Part shown: in pieces, positions 45,101 through 52,676 of the stretch
Layout: every line of letters begins with the position of its first letter
Numbering within the stretch: position 1 is the first letter of the stretch
Assembly: GCF_001467895.1 (NCBI RefSeq)
Contig: NZ_LNYO01000017.1
Coordinates: 69,487 to 133,486, forward strand
Source of the DNA: Legionella nautarum
GTDB lineage: Bacteria; Pseudomonadota; Gammaproteobacteria; Legionellales; Legionellaceae
Length of the DNA: 64,000 nt
Reading direction: 5' to 3'
Notes under the pieces: generated by a model
The model's input: only the letters and a program-made list of their open reading frames with translations
Told to the model about the DNA's origin: nothing
Databases searched by the model: none
Translations under genes and position numbers: made by a program

Positions 45101-45627
45101 GTGCGTTCAGAGTGGTTGATCCTCTCAGTTTAGAAGACCTACCTATCGGGCAAGACGGGCTCGTGTTGATAGGTGGTACGCAGGTGATGGAGGGTTATTT
45201 GAATTTACCTGAAAAAACGCAGGAAGTGCTCATTCATGATGATAACTATAGCTGGTACAAAACGGGCGATAAAGGCCATCTGGATAAGGACGGCTTTCTT
45301 ACGATTGTTGACAGGTACTCACGTTTTGCTAAAGTTGCCGGCGAAATGCTTAGCTTAAGCCAGCTTGAACAAGAATGGCAGCAGCATGCTCGAGAGGAAA
45401 ATATCGAACTCATGGCTCTGGCAATTCCTGATGAAAAAAAGGGAGAAAAGCTAGTTCTTCTTTATTCTGCAAGTATCGCTGAAAATGAATTATGGCAACG
45501 CTTGATGGCAGCCAATCTTCCAAAACTTCGCCTGCCAGGGCAAATTAAACAACTCGCTGCACTACCAAAACTTGGTAATGGTAAGCGGGATTATCAGCTC
45601 GCTAAGCAATTGTTAACTTCTTTTTAA
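42187..45627 (+). CDS. MFS (LplT-like) / lysophospholipid acyltransferase / acyl-ACP synthetase fusion
   Basis: An 1146-residue inner-membrane protein with three parts. Residues 1-415 are a twelve-helix MFS carrier like the lysophospholipid flippase LplT. Residues 425-615 are a PlsC acyltransferase, with NHVSFIDWA (H-x4-D) and FPEGRLTRNG. Residues 640-1146 are an AMP-forming acyl-ACP/acyl-CoA synthetase (LFSSGSEGEPKGVKLTHANL, EGYGATEVAPV, WYKTGDKG). In enterobacteria LplT and Aas are separate neighbours that re-acylate lysophosphatidylethanolamine. Here uptake, acyl activation and transfer are on one chain. Start at 42187 after TTGGAG; a TTG at 42175 is less likely. Confidence 0.88.
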   Translation: MTLTKIKGFFSYMMLVFFNTFIDLGHKILIQDTLYQTLTGSAYTIFSSIINALILLPYILLFTPSGFIADKYPKTKVLQVTAAAAIPLTILITYCYFQGFFWGAFSLTFLLAIQSALNSPAKYGYIKELFGKEHLSQVNAIIQTLTIIAILAGTIVFTCIFSYCIKLENLQSSNDKILLLKSFAPAGFLLIAFSIFETLMTFNLVKNKAADPQSHYEFSQYFKGNYLKSYFNKTRQSPIIFSCMIGLSLFWAINQVLLASYGAYLKDHVGPVSVFFAQGSLAVAGIGILLGALYAGKVSKGFVETGLIPVAAVGIAFGLFILSFLSNTTAIVLLFLAYGFFGGMLIVPLNALIQFNAPRQEAGKVQSANNFLQNCFMLVFLGLTVLLSIVGVDSQLLLYGLFIIALMGSVYTITTLPQSLIRYVLYFIASRFYRLSVHQLDNLPSSGGVLLLGNHVSFIDWAVLQIACPRPIRFVMERSIYEIWYLNWLFKKFKVIPIARGASQKALVEINTALNNGEVVALFPEGRLTRNGQMGTFRTGFERAAVDANAVIIPFYIHGLWGSKTSYKKEIKTGNPRQVSVIYGSKMEISSSAREVKQKVAELSIKAWKYSIGELKNIQSEWLSQVKKRKRSPAIIEENGKAISMQALLGLVLFLRRKIKKQVHQQQNIGLVLPTSTAAVIANLTVLISGKTIVNLNYTSGNLSFESAMKQASIRTLITSRQFLTQLEKRGILLNELLDSVQVIYLEDLKFQKNKAAIFAYNLLTQWMPASLIKLFFFKKSEIHSTAAILFSSGSEGEPKGVKLTHANLLGNINQVSTVFGIENHDLMLNSLPLFHAFGLTVTTLMPLLKGIPMLCYPDPTKALVIAKLIYKHRLTLVCSTSSLLRLYTQNAAIHPQMLQSLRMVVAGAEKLSPVVYKEFKEKFNREIYEGYGATEVAPVASCNLPDAVSIDDWHIHKAGKTGSVGLPLPGCAFRVVDPLSLEDLPIGQDGLVLIGGTQVMEGYLNLPEKTQEVLIHDDNYSWYKTGDKGHLDKDGFLTIVDRYSRFAKVAGEMLSLSQLEQEWQQHAREENIELMALAIPDEKKGEKLVLLYSASIAENELWQRLMAANLPKLRLPGQIKQLAALPKLGNGKRDYQLAKQLLTSF

Positions 45628-46347
45628 ACGATCAAAAATAGGAGGAACCCATGGCCGCATTGCAATAACCAATGCGGTTCCATGGCGTTTTTCAATCGGT
45701 ATATCCACTGTATCCCGACAAAGTTTGACGAATTCATTCGCTGCTTTATTAAGAAGTTGCTGAAATAACAGATTATCTTGTTCACTGAGCATCCCACTTC
45801 TAACCAAATATAATTCGCTGGGATTTTCAAAATTAGAGCTAAAAAAATCATTTTGAATTTTTTCCTGAAAAAACCGCTGAATCGGACCATCAGGAATCCA
45901 ATGGAAATCAGGATCAATCAGACGCTTAAAACGATTCCCAGGCTGTAATTCGATAAATTTCATACGATCTAGGCGCGCAGCATGTTGAATCAAAGCATGT
46001 TCCGAAATGCTGTAATATTGCAGAATATCAGTGAACGTCCAATGATTAAGAATGCAAATGGCAACCAGTAGTAATTCCAATTCACTAACTAGCTCCTTTT
46101 CCTGGCTTTTTGATAAATGCAAAATACGCTTTTTCCCCTTCTCTAAAATCGCAAACACTTCCGATAATGACAGACTAAGGCAAGAGCAAATCGCTTCTAA
46201 ACGGCTTAAATTAATGTCTTGTTGTGTAAACATGCGCTTTACACTGGCTTCCGATAAATTCAGTTTTTCAGCAAGCAATTTATAAGTGAAACCTTGCGCG
46301 CGAAGTTGTTTTTTTAGAATTTCAAATAGATCATCAAGTTGTGTCAT
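45613..46347 (-). CDS. XRE-family transcriptional regulator
   Basis: A 244-residue protein with an N-terminal helix-turn-helix (residues 8-62: KLLAEKLNLSEASVKRMF, then INLSRLEAICSCLSLSLSEVF). The C-terminal 180 residues are a ligand or dimer domain that I cannot name, with GNRFKRLIDPDFHWIPDGPIQ as a conserved-looking stretch. It converges on the LplT-Aas-like gene with a 15-base overlap of the coding ends, so it could regulate that gene or lipid functions; this is an inference from position. Confidence 0.75.
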   Translation of the reverse strand: MTQLDDLFEILKKQLRAQGFTYKLLAEKLNLSEASVKRMFTQQDINLSRLEAICSCLSLSLSEVFAILEKGKKRILHLSKSQEKELVSELELLLVAICILNHWTFTDILQYYSISEHALIQHAARLDRMKFIELQPGNRFKRLIDPDFHWIPDGPIQRFFQEKIQNDFFSSNFENPSELYLVRSGMLSEQDNLLFQQLLNKAANEFVKLCRDTVDIPIEKRHGTALVIAMRPWVPPIFDRLKRS

Positions 46348-46473
46348 AATTATTGAGTTCCGCTATAGTCTAGTTGTTAAAATATAATCTCGTGTAAAAT
46401 GAGTAAAGTACTTAAAATATTGACTAACCCGTCGCGGCCTGTCCAATATTGTAAATCCGGCCTTGGCCTATGG

Positions 46474-46622
46474 CCGTCAGACTGAGGGATTTATCTGGTT
46501 TCGTTCCGGTTGAGTCCTTCGAGAGCCTCAGGATGCGCGGAGCCGTTAGGCCGTCTCGAAGTCTTGCTAGTCCTGATGTGGGACTTCGAGACTGCGCAAG
46601 CGCCTCCTCAGTCTGAACGGTT
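46474..46622. repeat. composite palindromic REP-like repeat
   Basis: A GC-rich stretch in an AT-rich surrounding. Outer arms CCGTCAGACTGAGG (46474-46487) and CCTCAGTCTGAACGG (46606-46620) pair with one unpaired base; inner arms GTCTCGAAGTC (46553-46563) and GACTTCGAGAC (46582-46592) are a perfect eleven-base stem. This kind of ggaCTTCGAGAC/CTCAGtcTGAACGG palindrome is known as a dispersed repeat in several gammaproteobacteria. It fills most of the 375-base gap 46348-46722, where no gene is seen. Confidence 0.65.
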
Positions 46623-46722
46623 GATTGTTAGCCTAAAAAATCGAATTATAAGCTAAACAAGGCTTAGCTTGACGAACATGGGCCAAGACCCAACCTACCG
46701 CTAGCTGTGAGAACTTACTACG

Positions 46723-47649
46723 ATGACCCAATTTCTATGGAATTTATCCAGCCGTATTCATAAACTCAATAATTTTCCTAGTAATGAGGTTGTTTGCTAT
46801 GTCAAACGAGATGATGAATTAGGCTGTGGCATTAGTGGTTCGAAACTGCGTAAGTATGCGGGTTTAATGCCTGATTTAATGAAAAAAGGGATTAAACAGC
46901 TCATTATTATTGCCGGTCCTCAATCCAATAATTTGCTTGCCGCCCTGCAAATGGCCAGAGAATTTAAGTTACAACCCACTGCATTTTTGCTCAAACCGCG
47001 AAATTCAGCGATCCAAGGCAATTTTAAATTGAGCAGTCTTTTTTTGACTGAACAAGAAATCGTTTGGGTCGAGCGCCAAGATTGGCCAAACGTTGAGGAA
47101 CTGGCCCAGCAGTATTTGAATGAGCTTAAAGAGCCAGGATTTGTCCTCAGTGAGGGCGCCAGTGTAGCAGAAGCAATGGTTGGGGCAAGTAGTATTGCGG
47201 TGGATATCTTAACTAATGAAAAAACATTCGGACTGAGGTTTCAGCATATTTTTGTCGATGCCGGTACCGGTTTTTCTGCTGCAGCTTTGATAAAAGGTTT
47301 AAAGGAATTCAATCATCCAGCATTTATCCATGTGCTTTTATTGGCCGATGACGAAAAAACATTTCGCTACAAACTAAAGAATTGGATTGGGCAAATCCCC
47401 GCACAGGTTCGTTGTTTTTATCCAGATACTGCAAAAGCCTTTGGGTCTGTGAATCAAACGATTAAAAATGAAATTAGGCGTCTAGCGCGAGAAGAAGGGA
47501 TTTTGGCTGATCCTATCTACGCTGCCAAATTATTTTATTCAGCAAGAAAACAGATAGAAACAGGGCACGTTAAGGGCAAGGTATTAATTATTCATTCTGG
47601 TGGTACTTTAACGATGGCTGGATTTGAGTTATCAACCAGAATTGCTTAA
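46723..47649 (+). CDS. PLP-dependent enzyme, ACC deaminase / D-cysteine desulfhydrase family
   Basis: A 308-residue fold-type II PLP protein. VKRDDELGCGISGSKLRKYAGL contains the Schiff-base Lys context (GNKxRKLE in the family), AGPQSNNLLAALQMA the phosphate-side loop, and LIIHSGGTLTMAGF the conserved C-terminal HSGG. Family members break D-cysteine to pyruvate, H2S and ammonia or deaminate ACC. The residues that separate the two activities cannot be judged here. No neighbour gives context. Confidence 0.78.
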   Translation: MTQFLWNLSSRIHKLNNFPSNEVVCYVKRDDELGCGISGSKLRKYAGLMPDLMKKGIKQLIIIAGPQSNNLLAALQMAREFKLQPTAFLLKPRNSAIQGNFKLSSLFLTEQEIVWVERQDWPNVEELAQQYLNELKEPGFVLSEGASVAEAMVGASSIAVDILTNEKTFGLRFQHIFVDAGTGFSAAALIKGLKEFNHPAFIHVLLLADDEKTFRYKLKNWIGQIPAQVRCFYPDTAKAFGSVNQTIKNEIRRLAREEGILADPIYAAKLFYSARKQIETGHVKGKVLIIHSGGTLTMAGFELSTRIA

Positions 47650-47779
47650 AAACTGGTAAGAAAAATAGATTGTACTAACCCTATGCGAGATAGTGTTGTT
47701 GTCTGGTAAAATTTCACCGAAAGGTAGGTTAGGGATCGGCCTAACGATGTAATCATACAATGCGAGAATATCAGCGGTA

Positions 47780-48610
47780 CTATTTGGGTTCAAAAACAAA
47801 TATCTCATCATCATCTTCAGGATTCGCAGTTAGATCATCATCATTTTGATCGTCATTAGTTTCTGCAAATTCATTCTCTTCACTTTCATTTTGGGGTAAT
47901 AGAATATTAATAGCGGCTTTTAAATCATTGACAGTTTTTCCCAGGGAGGTTTTGCTTTCCTGTAATAAACTCAAGCCATCCGCAAGCTTTTTTTCTGACA
48001 CAATTTGACATTCATAATTGTACACATCCCCTGCCAACCTTTCTTTTTTTTCCTCTAGCGTTCGAATTTCTTTTTCTAATACACGCAATTTTTCATCAAA
48101 CTTATTACAGCTCTCTTTGGCGTCATCAATGAACGATTGCGGTATAAAAAAGAGAATAATACTTTTAAAAAATCCGGGATTATTATCTGCCAAATAAGAA
48201 GGCCAAAACGTTGGTTGCTCATTTTGGGAAATATAGTTACATCGAGTTCTTATATCAGTAATGGCTCTGTCATTTGTTTCTTTTTCTTTTATTACATTTG
48301 CTCTTTTTTTCTCTAACTCTGCCTCTTGCAATACTACTAAGTCTTTTTTCATTTTTGTTACTTTAGTAGAAATTTGGGAAAGTGATTCCTCTAATTGGTT
48401 ACCAAGAGCTAATAGCTCCTCCTCTTCAAGAATTTTTAAATAGTCTTCTGCCTTTGCTCCTGACAATAAGCTAGATAACTGATCTAATGCTGTCTTACAA
48501 TATTTCTTAATGTCCAAATCGTCAACAGTTAAACACCATTTAGCAACCTTTACTATTTTAGCACCAGCACTTTTTGTATCTTCATCTACCATTTTATCTT
48601 CAATAGGCAT
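47780..48610 (-). CDS. coiled-coil protein with acidic C-terminus, unknown function
   Basis: A 276-residue soluble protein. Coiled-coil segments lie near residues 60-120 and 165-215 (EKLRVLEKEIRTLEEKKERL), with a hydrophobic patch between them (GFFKSIILFFIPQSF) that could touch a membrane. The last 40 residues are strongly acidic (ENEFAETNDDQNDDDLTA, then EDDDEIFVFEPK). I do not recognise a domain. The glutamate-rich stretch near the C-terminus and the coiled-coil make-up are common in Dot/Icm effectors, so this is a weak candidate. Confidence 0.5.
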   Translation of the reverse strand: MPIEDKMVDEDTKSAGAKIVKVAKWCLTVDDLDIKKYCKTALDQLSSLLSGAKAEDYLKILEEEELLALGNQLEESLSQISTKVTKMKKDLVVLQEAELEKKRANVIKEKETNDRAITDIRTRCNYISQNEQPTFWPSYLADNNPGFFKSIILFFIPQSFIDDAKESCNKFDEKLRVLEKEIRTLEEKKERLAGDVYNYECQIVSEKKLADGLSLLQESKTSLGKTVNDLKAAINILLPQNESEENEFAETNDDQNDDDLTANPEDDDEIFVFEPK

Positions 48611-48798
48611 TTTGCAATCCTTGGATATAGGAAAACTTAATCTTTTGCTTAATTTTAGGGCATTGGCATTAAGAAATTATTATGTTGAGCTAAGTAGCTC
48701 TGCTTTAATGCAAATAGAGAATCCCTAGCAGCGGGAACTTCCCGTTAATTTGTAACAAAATAGTTAAATTTACTTATAGTCAACAAAGGTTTCTTGTT

Positions 48799-48818
48799 TT
48801 TAATATTTTCATAATATT
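48799..48818 (+). promoter_or_regulatory. PmrA-like tandem box
   Basis: TTTAATATT and CATAATATT, two bases apart, match the PmrA element of Legionella (cTTAATATT-N2-cTTAATATT) with one difference in each half. The box is 44 bases before the ATG at 48863, a fitting distance for an activator overlapping the -35. AT-rich sequence raises the chance of such a match. Confidence 0.45.
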
Positions 48819-48862
48819 TTGTATTTATTCTAATCACAATTAACAAATTGTGAGATCAAGCG

Positions 48863-49744
48863 ATGCAAACAAAATTTGAACAAGAGCCGAGTCTAAGATC
48901 TGCTCATTCAACTGAATATCTAAAACTAATAGCGCAGTTAATTACTTCTGTTTTTTTATTTTATGACCAAACGGCCACGTCTAAAATCAGCCCTATTGTT
49001 CAAGGAAGCATGGGACTTTTGCTACATGGGGTTGATTTTCCAAAGAGCGAAAATCCTGCCGATATCGATATTGTTGTTGCTCAGCAAGAGATGGCACAGA
49101 GGATGATGTTCGTTCTAGCCGATAAACTAAAAACTGAAGGGTCGATTTATCAGATACAAGCCTGTGAGTCAATCGGGCCAAAGGTTGTTTATGATTTCGA
49201 TATTATTGATACTAGCGGCAAGCATCCTGATCTTAAAATCCAACTCCTCAATAAAGAAGACTTTGGTTTAAGTCATGTTAGCGCTGTAGAGAAAGAAGGG
49301 ATTCCCGTTTTACCTGCAAGAGAAGCCTTCATAAGTTTAGAAGCTCGAATAGAGCAAGCTGGCTCAAGAAAGAAAGATAAATATGCTTATTTTACGCTGC
49401 TTGATATCTACGGTGAGGAGTACATTAAAGATAGTTATTTTATAACAACAGGAAAAAGCAGAGAGCTTAAAGACTATTTAGAACTTTCTATGGTAGAGCG
49501 ACACCGTTTAAGAGATACTGAGGAAGCGCCAACAAGAAGAAGAGCAGGCCGCAGGCACCCTCCTATCCAGAATGATCTGGTTACTGTTCCTACTATTAGG
49601 ACACAACAAACCACTAGTTATTCTCATCCTAATCCAATGAAGGTGAGTCAGCAGAGTATGTTTAAATCAACATCACCTCATAAACAAGAAGACGGTACCA
49701 AAGAACAGTCACAACTATCTGTTTCAAGCCCTAAGGCGAGTTAA
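48863..49744 (+). CDS. nucleotidyltransferase-fold protein, candidate Dot/Icm effector
   Basis: A 293-residue protein. Residues 40-130 resemble a minimal nucleotidyltransferase core: QGSMGLLLHGV (Gly-Ser, residues 48-49), ADIDIVV (Asp67 and Asp69) and a later acidic strand (YDFDIID at 110-116, or Asp123 in PDLKIQLL) that would supply the third Asp. Residues 215-293 are basic and Pro/Ser/Gln-rich and probably disordered (TRRRAGRRHPPIQND). The fold is called from motifs only; the activity is unknown. The PmrA-like box upstream and the disordered tail make a secreted effector plausible. Confidence 0.5.
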   Translation: MQTKFEQEPSLRSAHSTEYLKLIAQLITSVFLFYDQTATSKISPIVQGSMGLLLHGVDFPKSENPADIDIVVAQQEMAQRMMFVLADKLKTEGSIYQIQACESIGPKVVYDFDIIDTSGKHPDLKIQLLNKEDFGLSHVSAVEKEGIPVLPAREAFISLEARIEQAGSRKKDKYAYFTLLDIYGEEYIKDSYFITTGKSRELKDYLELSMVERHRLRDTEEAPTRRRAGRRHPPIQNDLVTVPTIRTQQTTSYSHPNPMKVSQQSMFKSTSPHKQEDGTKEQSQLSVSSPKAS

Positions 49745-49904
49745 ATACTATTTCCAAACCAAACAGACTTTGATTGCTTGATTTTAAACAGACCCGTTTC
49801 TGCATTTAACCCGCTAAACTTGGTACTGCCGTTTAACGATATGATGATAACCTAATTTAGTCGGGAGTTGCGCAACATGCGAACTTTGATGAAAAATCTG
49901 GATC

Positions 49905-51362
49905 TCATCCTTCCTTCAAGTTTTTCCAAATATGTAGCACAGCATAACTACGCCAAGGACGCCAAAGTTGGGACATTTCCTCAGCCTGTTTGATTGAAAC
50001 ACCACCTAGATTATTGCGTACAGCGATATCTTCTTTGGGGAAAGCATCAGGCCAATGTAGCGCACGCATAGCGATATAATGGGCCGTCCATTGGCCAATC
50101 CCTGGAAGTTCTGTCAATTTTTTTATTGCTGTTTCAGGGCTCATTCCAATATCAAGGCGAATCGTTTCTGCTACGAATGCCTGTGCTAATGCAATCATCG
50201 ATTTCGCACGGGCACTCACTATGCCTAATCCAGCGATATCATTGATAGTTGCCCTAGCGATGCGCTCGGGTTGAGGCGAGAGCAGCCTTAGCTCTGGAAA
50301 TGGCGTAGTAAACTCCTCGCCAAATGCCGCAGCAAAACGGCAGGCTATGGTTGTCGCCGCTTTAACCGTGATCTGCTGGCCTAAAATAGCTCGAATTGCC
50401 ATTTCAAACCCATCAAAAGCACCTGGAACACGCAAACCAGGATTTTTGCTTAGGCTGTTTTTTAAACGTTCATCCTTCATCAATTGAGCAATAATAAGAT
50501 CTGCCCTAGTGTTTAAATCAAACATATTACGCAAGCGCCCTAGTAAGGCGGGCAATACCGGCGTTAAGGAATAAGATAACTCCACCATCAGCGCATTTTT
50601 TTGTGGCGCATTCATCACTTTGATCCAACCACTATGGTTACCCAAACGGATGGTACGCAAATAATGTTCATCGATGATCTGCTCAACCCCCTTAATCAGC
50701 CTCGCACTGAGAAATTCGAGCAAACTAGGCCAGTCATAAGGCGGACGATAGCTGAGTTGAAGTGTTATCGTATCCATACGATCAAGGTCCTTTTTATGGT
50801 TAGCCACTTCTTTACGCAGACGGGTGGGAGGCATTTTATAATGCAGATTGAAAGCATCGTTGAAACGCCTCAGGCTAGAAAAGCCACTAGCAAAAGCAAC
50901 TTTAATAATGGGTAAACTGGTTTCAGTGAGCAACTGTTTGGCTAGCAATAAACGCCGCGTCTGAATGAGTTCGATGGGCGAAACGCCAAATTCTTTCTGC
51001 ACAATGCGGCGCAATTGCCGAGAACTAATTGCGAATTGCTGGGCAATATCTTCAAGGTTTGCGCCATCGCTAATCAGCTTTTCTTCCATTTGTCGGGCTA
51101 TCAAATACGCCATACGTTTTGTATTATCGACAGGCGCATTACCAGGCGCCAACTCTGGACGGCAGCGCAAACAAGGACGGAAAGATGCTTTTTCTGCAGC
51201 TTCACGGCTTTCAAAAAAAAGACAATTTTCGAGTTTTGGTGTTTTAGCAGGACAGATTGGTCGACAATAGATACCCGTCGAAGTGACCCCCACAAAAAAT
51301 ACACCATCAAAGCGAGGGTCGTGTGACTTCAGTGCGTTGTAGGCCACATTCCCATCAATCAT
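49905..51362 (-). CDS. Ada-type regulator / 3-methyladenine DNA glycosylase II fusion (AdaA-AlkA)
   Basis: A 485-residue three-part protein. Residues 1-75 are the Ada zinc domain with the phosphotriester methyl-acceptor Cys in STGIYCRPICPAK and a second pair in RPCLRCRPE. Residues 85-190 are an AraC-type double helix-turn-helix (LEDIAQQFAISSRQLRRIV). Residues 195-485 are AlkA-like, with the helix-hairpin-helix in LTELPGIGQWTAHYIAMRAL and the catalytic Asp in FPKEDIAVRNNL. It should sense methylated phosphotriesters, activate transcription and excise alkylated bases. It diverges from ogt across a large palindrome. Confidence 0.92.
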   Translation of the reverse strand: MIDGNVAYNALKSHDPRFDGVFFVGVTSTGIYCRPICPAKTPKLENCLFFESREAAEKASFRPCLRCRPELAPGNAPVDNTKRMAYLIARQMEEKLISDGANLEDIAQQFAISSRQLRRIVQKEFGVSPIELIQTRRLLLAKQLLTETSLPIIKVAFASGFSSLRRFNDAFNLHYKMPPTRLRKEVANHKKDLDRMDTITLQLSYRPPYDWPSLLEFLSARLIKGVEQIIDEHYLRTIRLGNHSGWIKVMNAPQKNALMVELSYSLTPVLPALLGRLRNMFDLNTRADLIIAQLMKDERLKNSLSKNPGLRVPGAFDGFEMAIRAILGQQITVKAATTIACRFAAAFGEEFTTPFPELRLLSPQPERIARATINDIAGLGIVSARAKSMIALAQAFVAETIRLDIGMSPETAIKKLTELPGIGQWTAHYIAMRALHWPDAFPKEDIAVRNNLGGVSIKQAEEMSQLWRPWRSYAVLHIWKNLKEG

Positions 51363-51422
51363 AAGAGAAACCCTTGATCATTCATTGATTTGTTTCAAGT
51401 ATAGATAAGTTAACCCCGATTT

Positions 51423-51477
51423 TCTCGCCATTTTCGGACATTAATATTTTTTATATTGATGTCCGAAAATGGCGAGA
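51423..51477. promoter_or_regulatory. large palindrome between ada-alkA and ogt, probable shared operator
   Basis: Arms of 25 bases (51423-51447 and 51453-51477) are complementary with a single mismatch (T at 51442 against G at 51458 region), and enclose five T. Each arm carries TCTCGCCATTTTCGGACAT. The site is centred between divergent alkylation-repair genes, 60 bases from the ada-alkA start and 50 bases from the ogt start, which suits an operator for the encoded AraC-type regulator better than a terminator. Confidence 0.6.
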
Positions 51478-51527
51478 ATTATCCTCCAATCTAATTATAG
51501 TTAGAGAAAAGAGCTGGGAGAAAGAAA

Positions 51528-52031
51528 ATGAATTATGTTTATAAAATGATGAAATCACCAGTGGGTGAGCTCAAATTAATAGCGAGCGAAAAAGGCTTAG
51601 CAGCAATCCTTTGGGAAAGAGATAATCCAAAACGAGTTCAGGTGGGTTCACCGCAAGAATCTAACCACGATCCCATTCTTGTTGAAACAGAAAATCAATT
51701 AAAGTCTTATTTTGCCGGAAAACTTGAACAATTTTCCCTGCAGCTTGATTTTGTCGGCACCGAATTTCAAAAAAAGGTTTGGCATGCTCTGATAACGATT
51801 CCTTTTGGCGAAACACGCAGTTATGGGCAAATAGCTCAGCAAATAGGCAATCCTAAAGCGGTACGTGCTGTTGGCGCAGCGAATGGCAAAAATCCTATCT
51901 CCATCGTTGCACCCTGTCATCGAGTAATTGGCTCTAATGGCAAATTAACCGGATTTGCCGGTGGTTTAGAGACAAAAGCTTATCTATTGCAGCTAGAATC
52001 TCAAGACCGGCATAACAGGACGATAAGATAG
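51528..52031 (+). CDS. ogt: methylated-DNA--protein-cysteine S-methyltransferase
   Basis: A 167-residue suicide repair protein that takes the methyl group from O6-methylguanine. The acceptor Cys is in VAPCHRVIGSNGKLTGFAGG, and FQKKVWHALITIPFGETRSYGQIAQQIGNPKAVRAVG (in part) is the helix-turn-helix DNA-binding region. GGGAG lies nine bases before the ATG. With ada-alkA it forms an adaptive alkylation-response pair around the palindrome. Confidence 0.93.
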   Translation: MNYVYKMMKSPVGELKLIASEKGLAAILWERDNPKRVQVGSPQESNHDPILVETENQLKSYFAGKLEQFSLQLDFVGTEFQKKVWHALITIPFGETRSYGQIAQQIGNPKAVRAVGAANGKNPISIVAPCHRVIGSNGKLTGFAGGLETKAYLLQLESQDRHNRTIR

Positions 52032-52091
52032 ATAGCAAGAATCCTTTTAATTTGATATAAGCCTAGGTATTGATTTTTAGGGACAGCAACG

Positions 52092-52676
52092 ATGAAAGAA
52101 ATTATTTTAGCAACTTCAAATAGGGGTAAGATTGCTGAATTAGAAGCAATTCTCTCTTCTTGGCGTTGCATTCCGCAACGCAGTTTGGGCATCTCTGATG
52201 CTGAAGAAACTGGTTTGAGTTTTATTGAAAATGCCATTATTAAAGCGCGTCATGCCAGTCAACATGCTAATAAACCTGCCTTGGCCGACGATTCGGGGTT
52301 GGTTGTGCACGCCCTTAACGGCGCGCCGGGCATTTATTCAGCACGGTTTGCAGGGACAAACGCGAGTGATGAAGCTAATATCAATTTACTTTTAGATAAG
52401 CTTGCCCATACCCCAGATTCACAACGTCAAGCTTTTTACTACTGTGCCATTGCTTTTGTGCAACATGCTGAGGATCCCACCCCGATAATTGCCACAGGAA
52501 AATTTTCCGGCACCATTAGCAAAACGCGAAGGGGTGAAGAAGGATTTGGCTATGACCCTATTTTTTATCTCGCTAACCACCACTGCACAGTCGCGCAATT
52601 GCCTGCTAAGCTTAAAAATACAATTAGCCACCGTGCACAAGCTTTAAATCAGCTACGCAAACAACTAGACATTTAA
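52092..52676 (+). CDS. rdgB: non-canonical purine NTP pyrophosphatase (RdgB/HAM1)
   Basis: A 194-residue Maf/HAM1-fold enzyme that hydrolyses dITP, XTP and similar nucleotides to monophosphates and keeps them out of [19 protein letters not shown] is the N-terminal substrate loop, [23 protein letters not shown] the metal and base-binding centre, and [10 protein letters not shown], with [10 protein letters not shown], the C-terminal signature. Full length. The stop overlaps the next gene by one base (TAATG). Confidence 0.93.
   Translation: MKEIILATSNRGKIAELEAILSSWRCIPQRSLGISDAEETGLSFIENAIIKARHASQHANKPALADDSGLVVHALNGAPGIYSARFAGTNASDEANINLLLDKLAHTPDSQRQAFYYCAIAFVQHAEDPTPIIATGKFSGTISKTRRGEEGFGYDPIFYLANHHCTVAQLPAKLKNTISHRAQALNQLRKQLDI

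Noticed and set aside
48640-48661. CTTAATCTT and CTTAATTTT as another PmrA box near the coiled-coil gene.
   Set aside because: The half sites are three bases apart instead of two, and the orientation points away from the nearest start.
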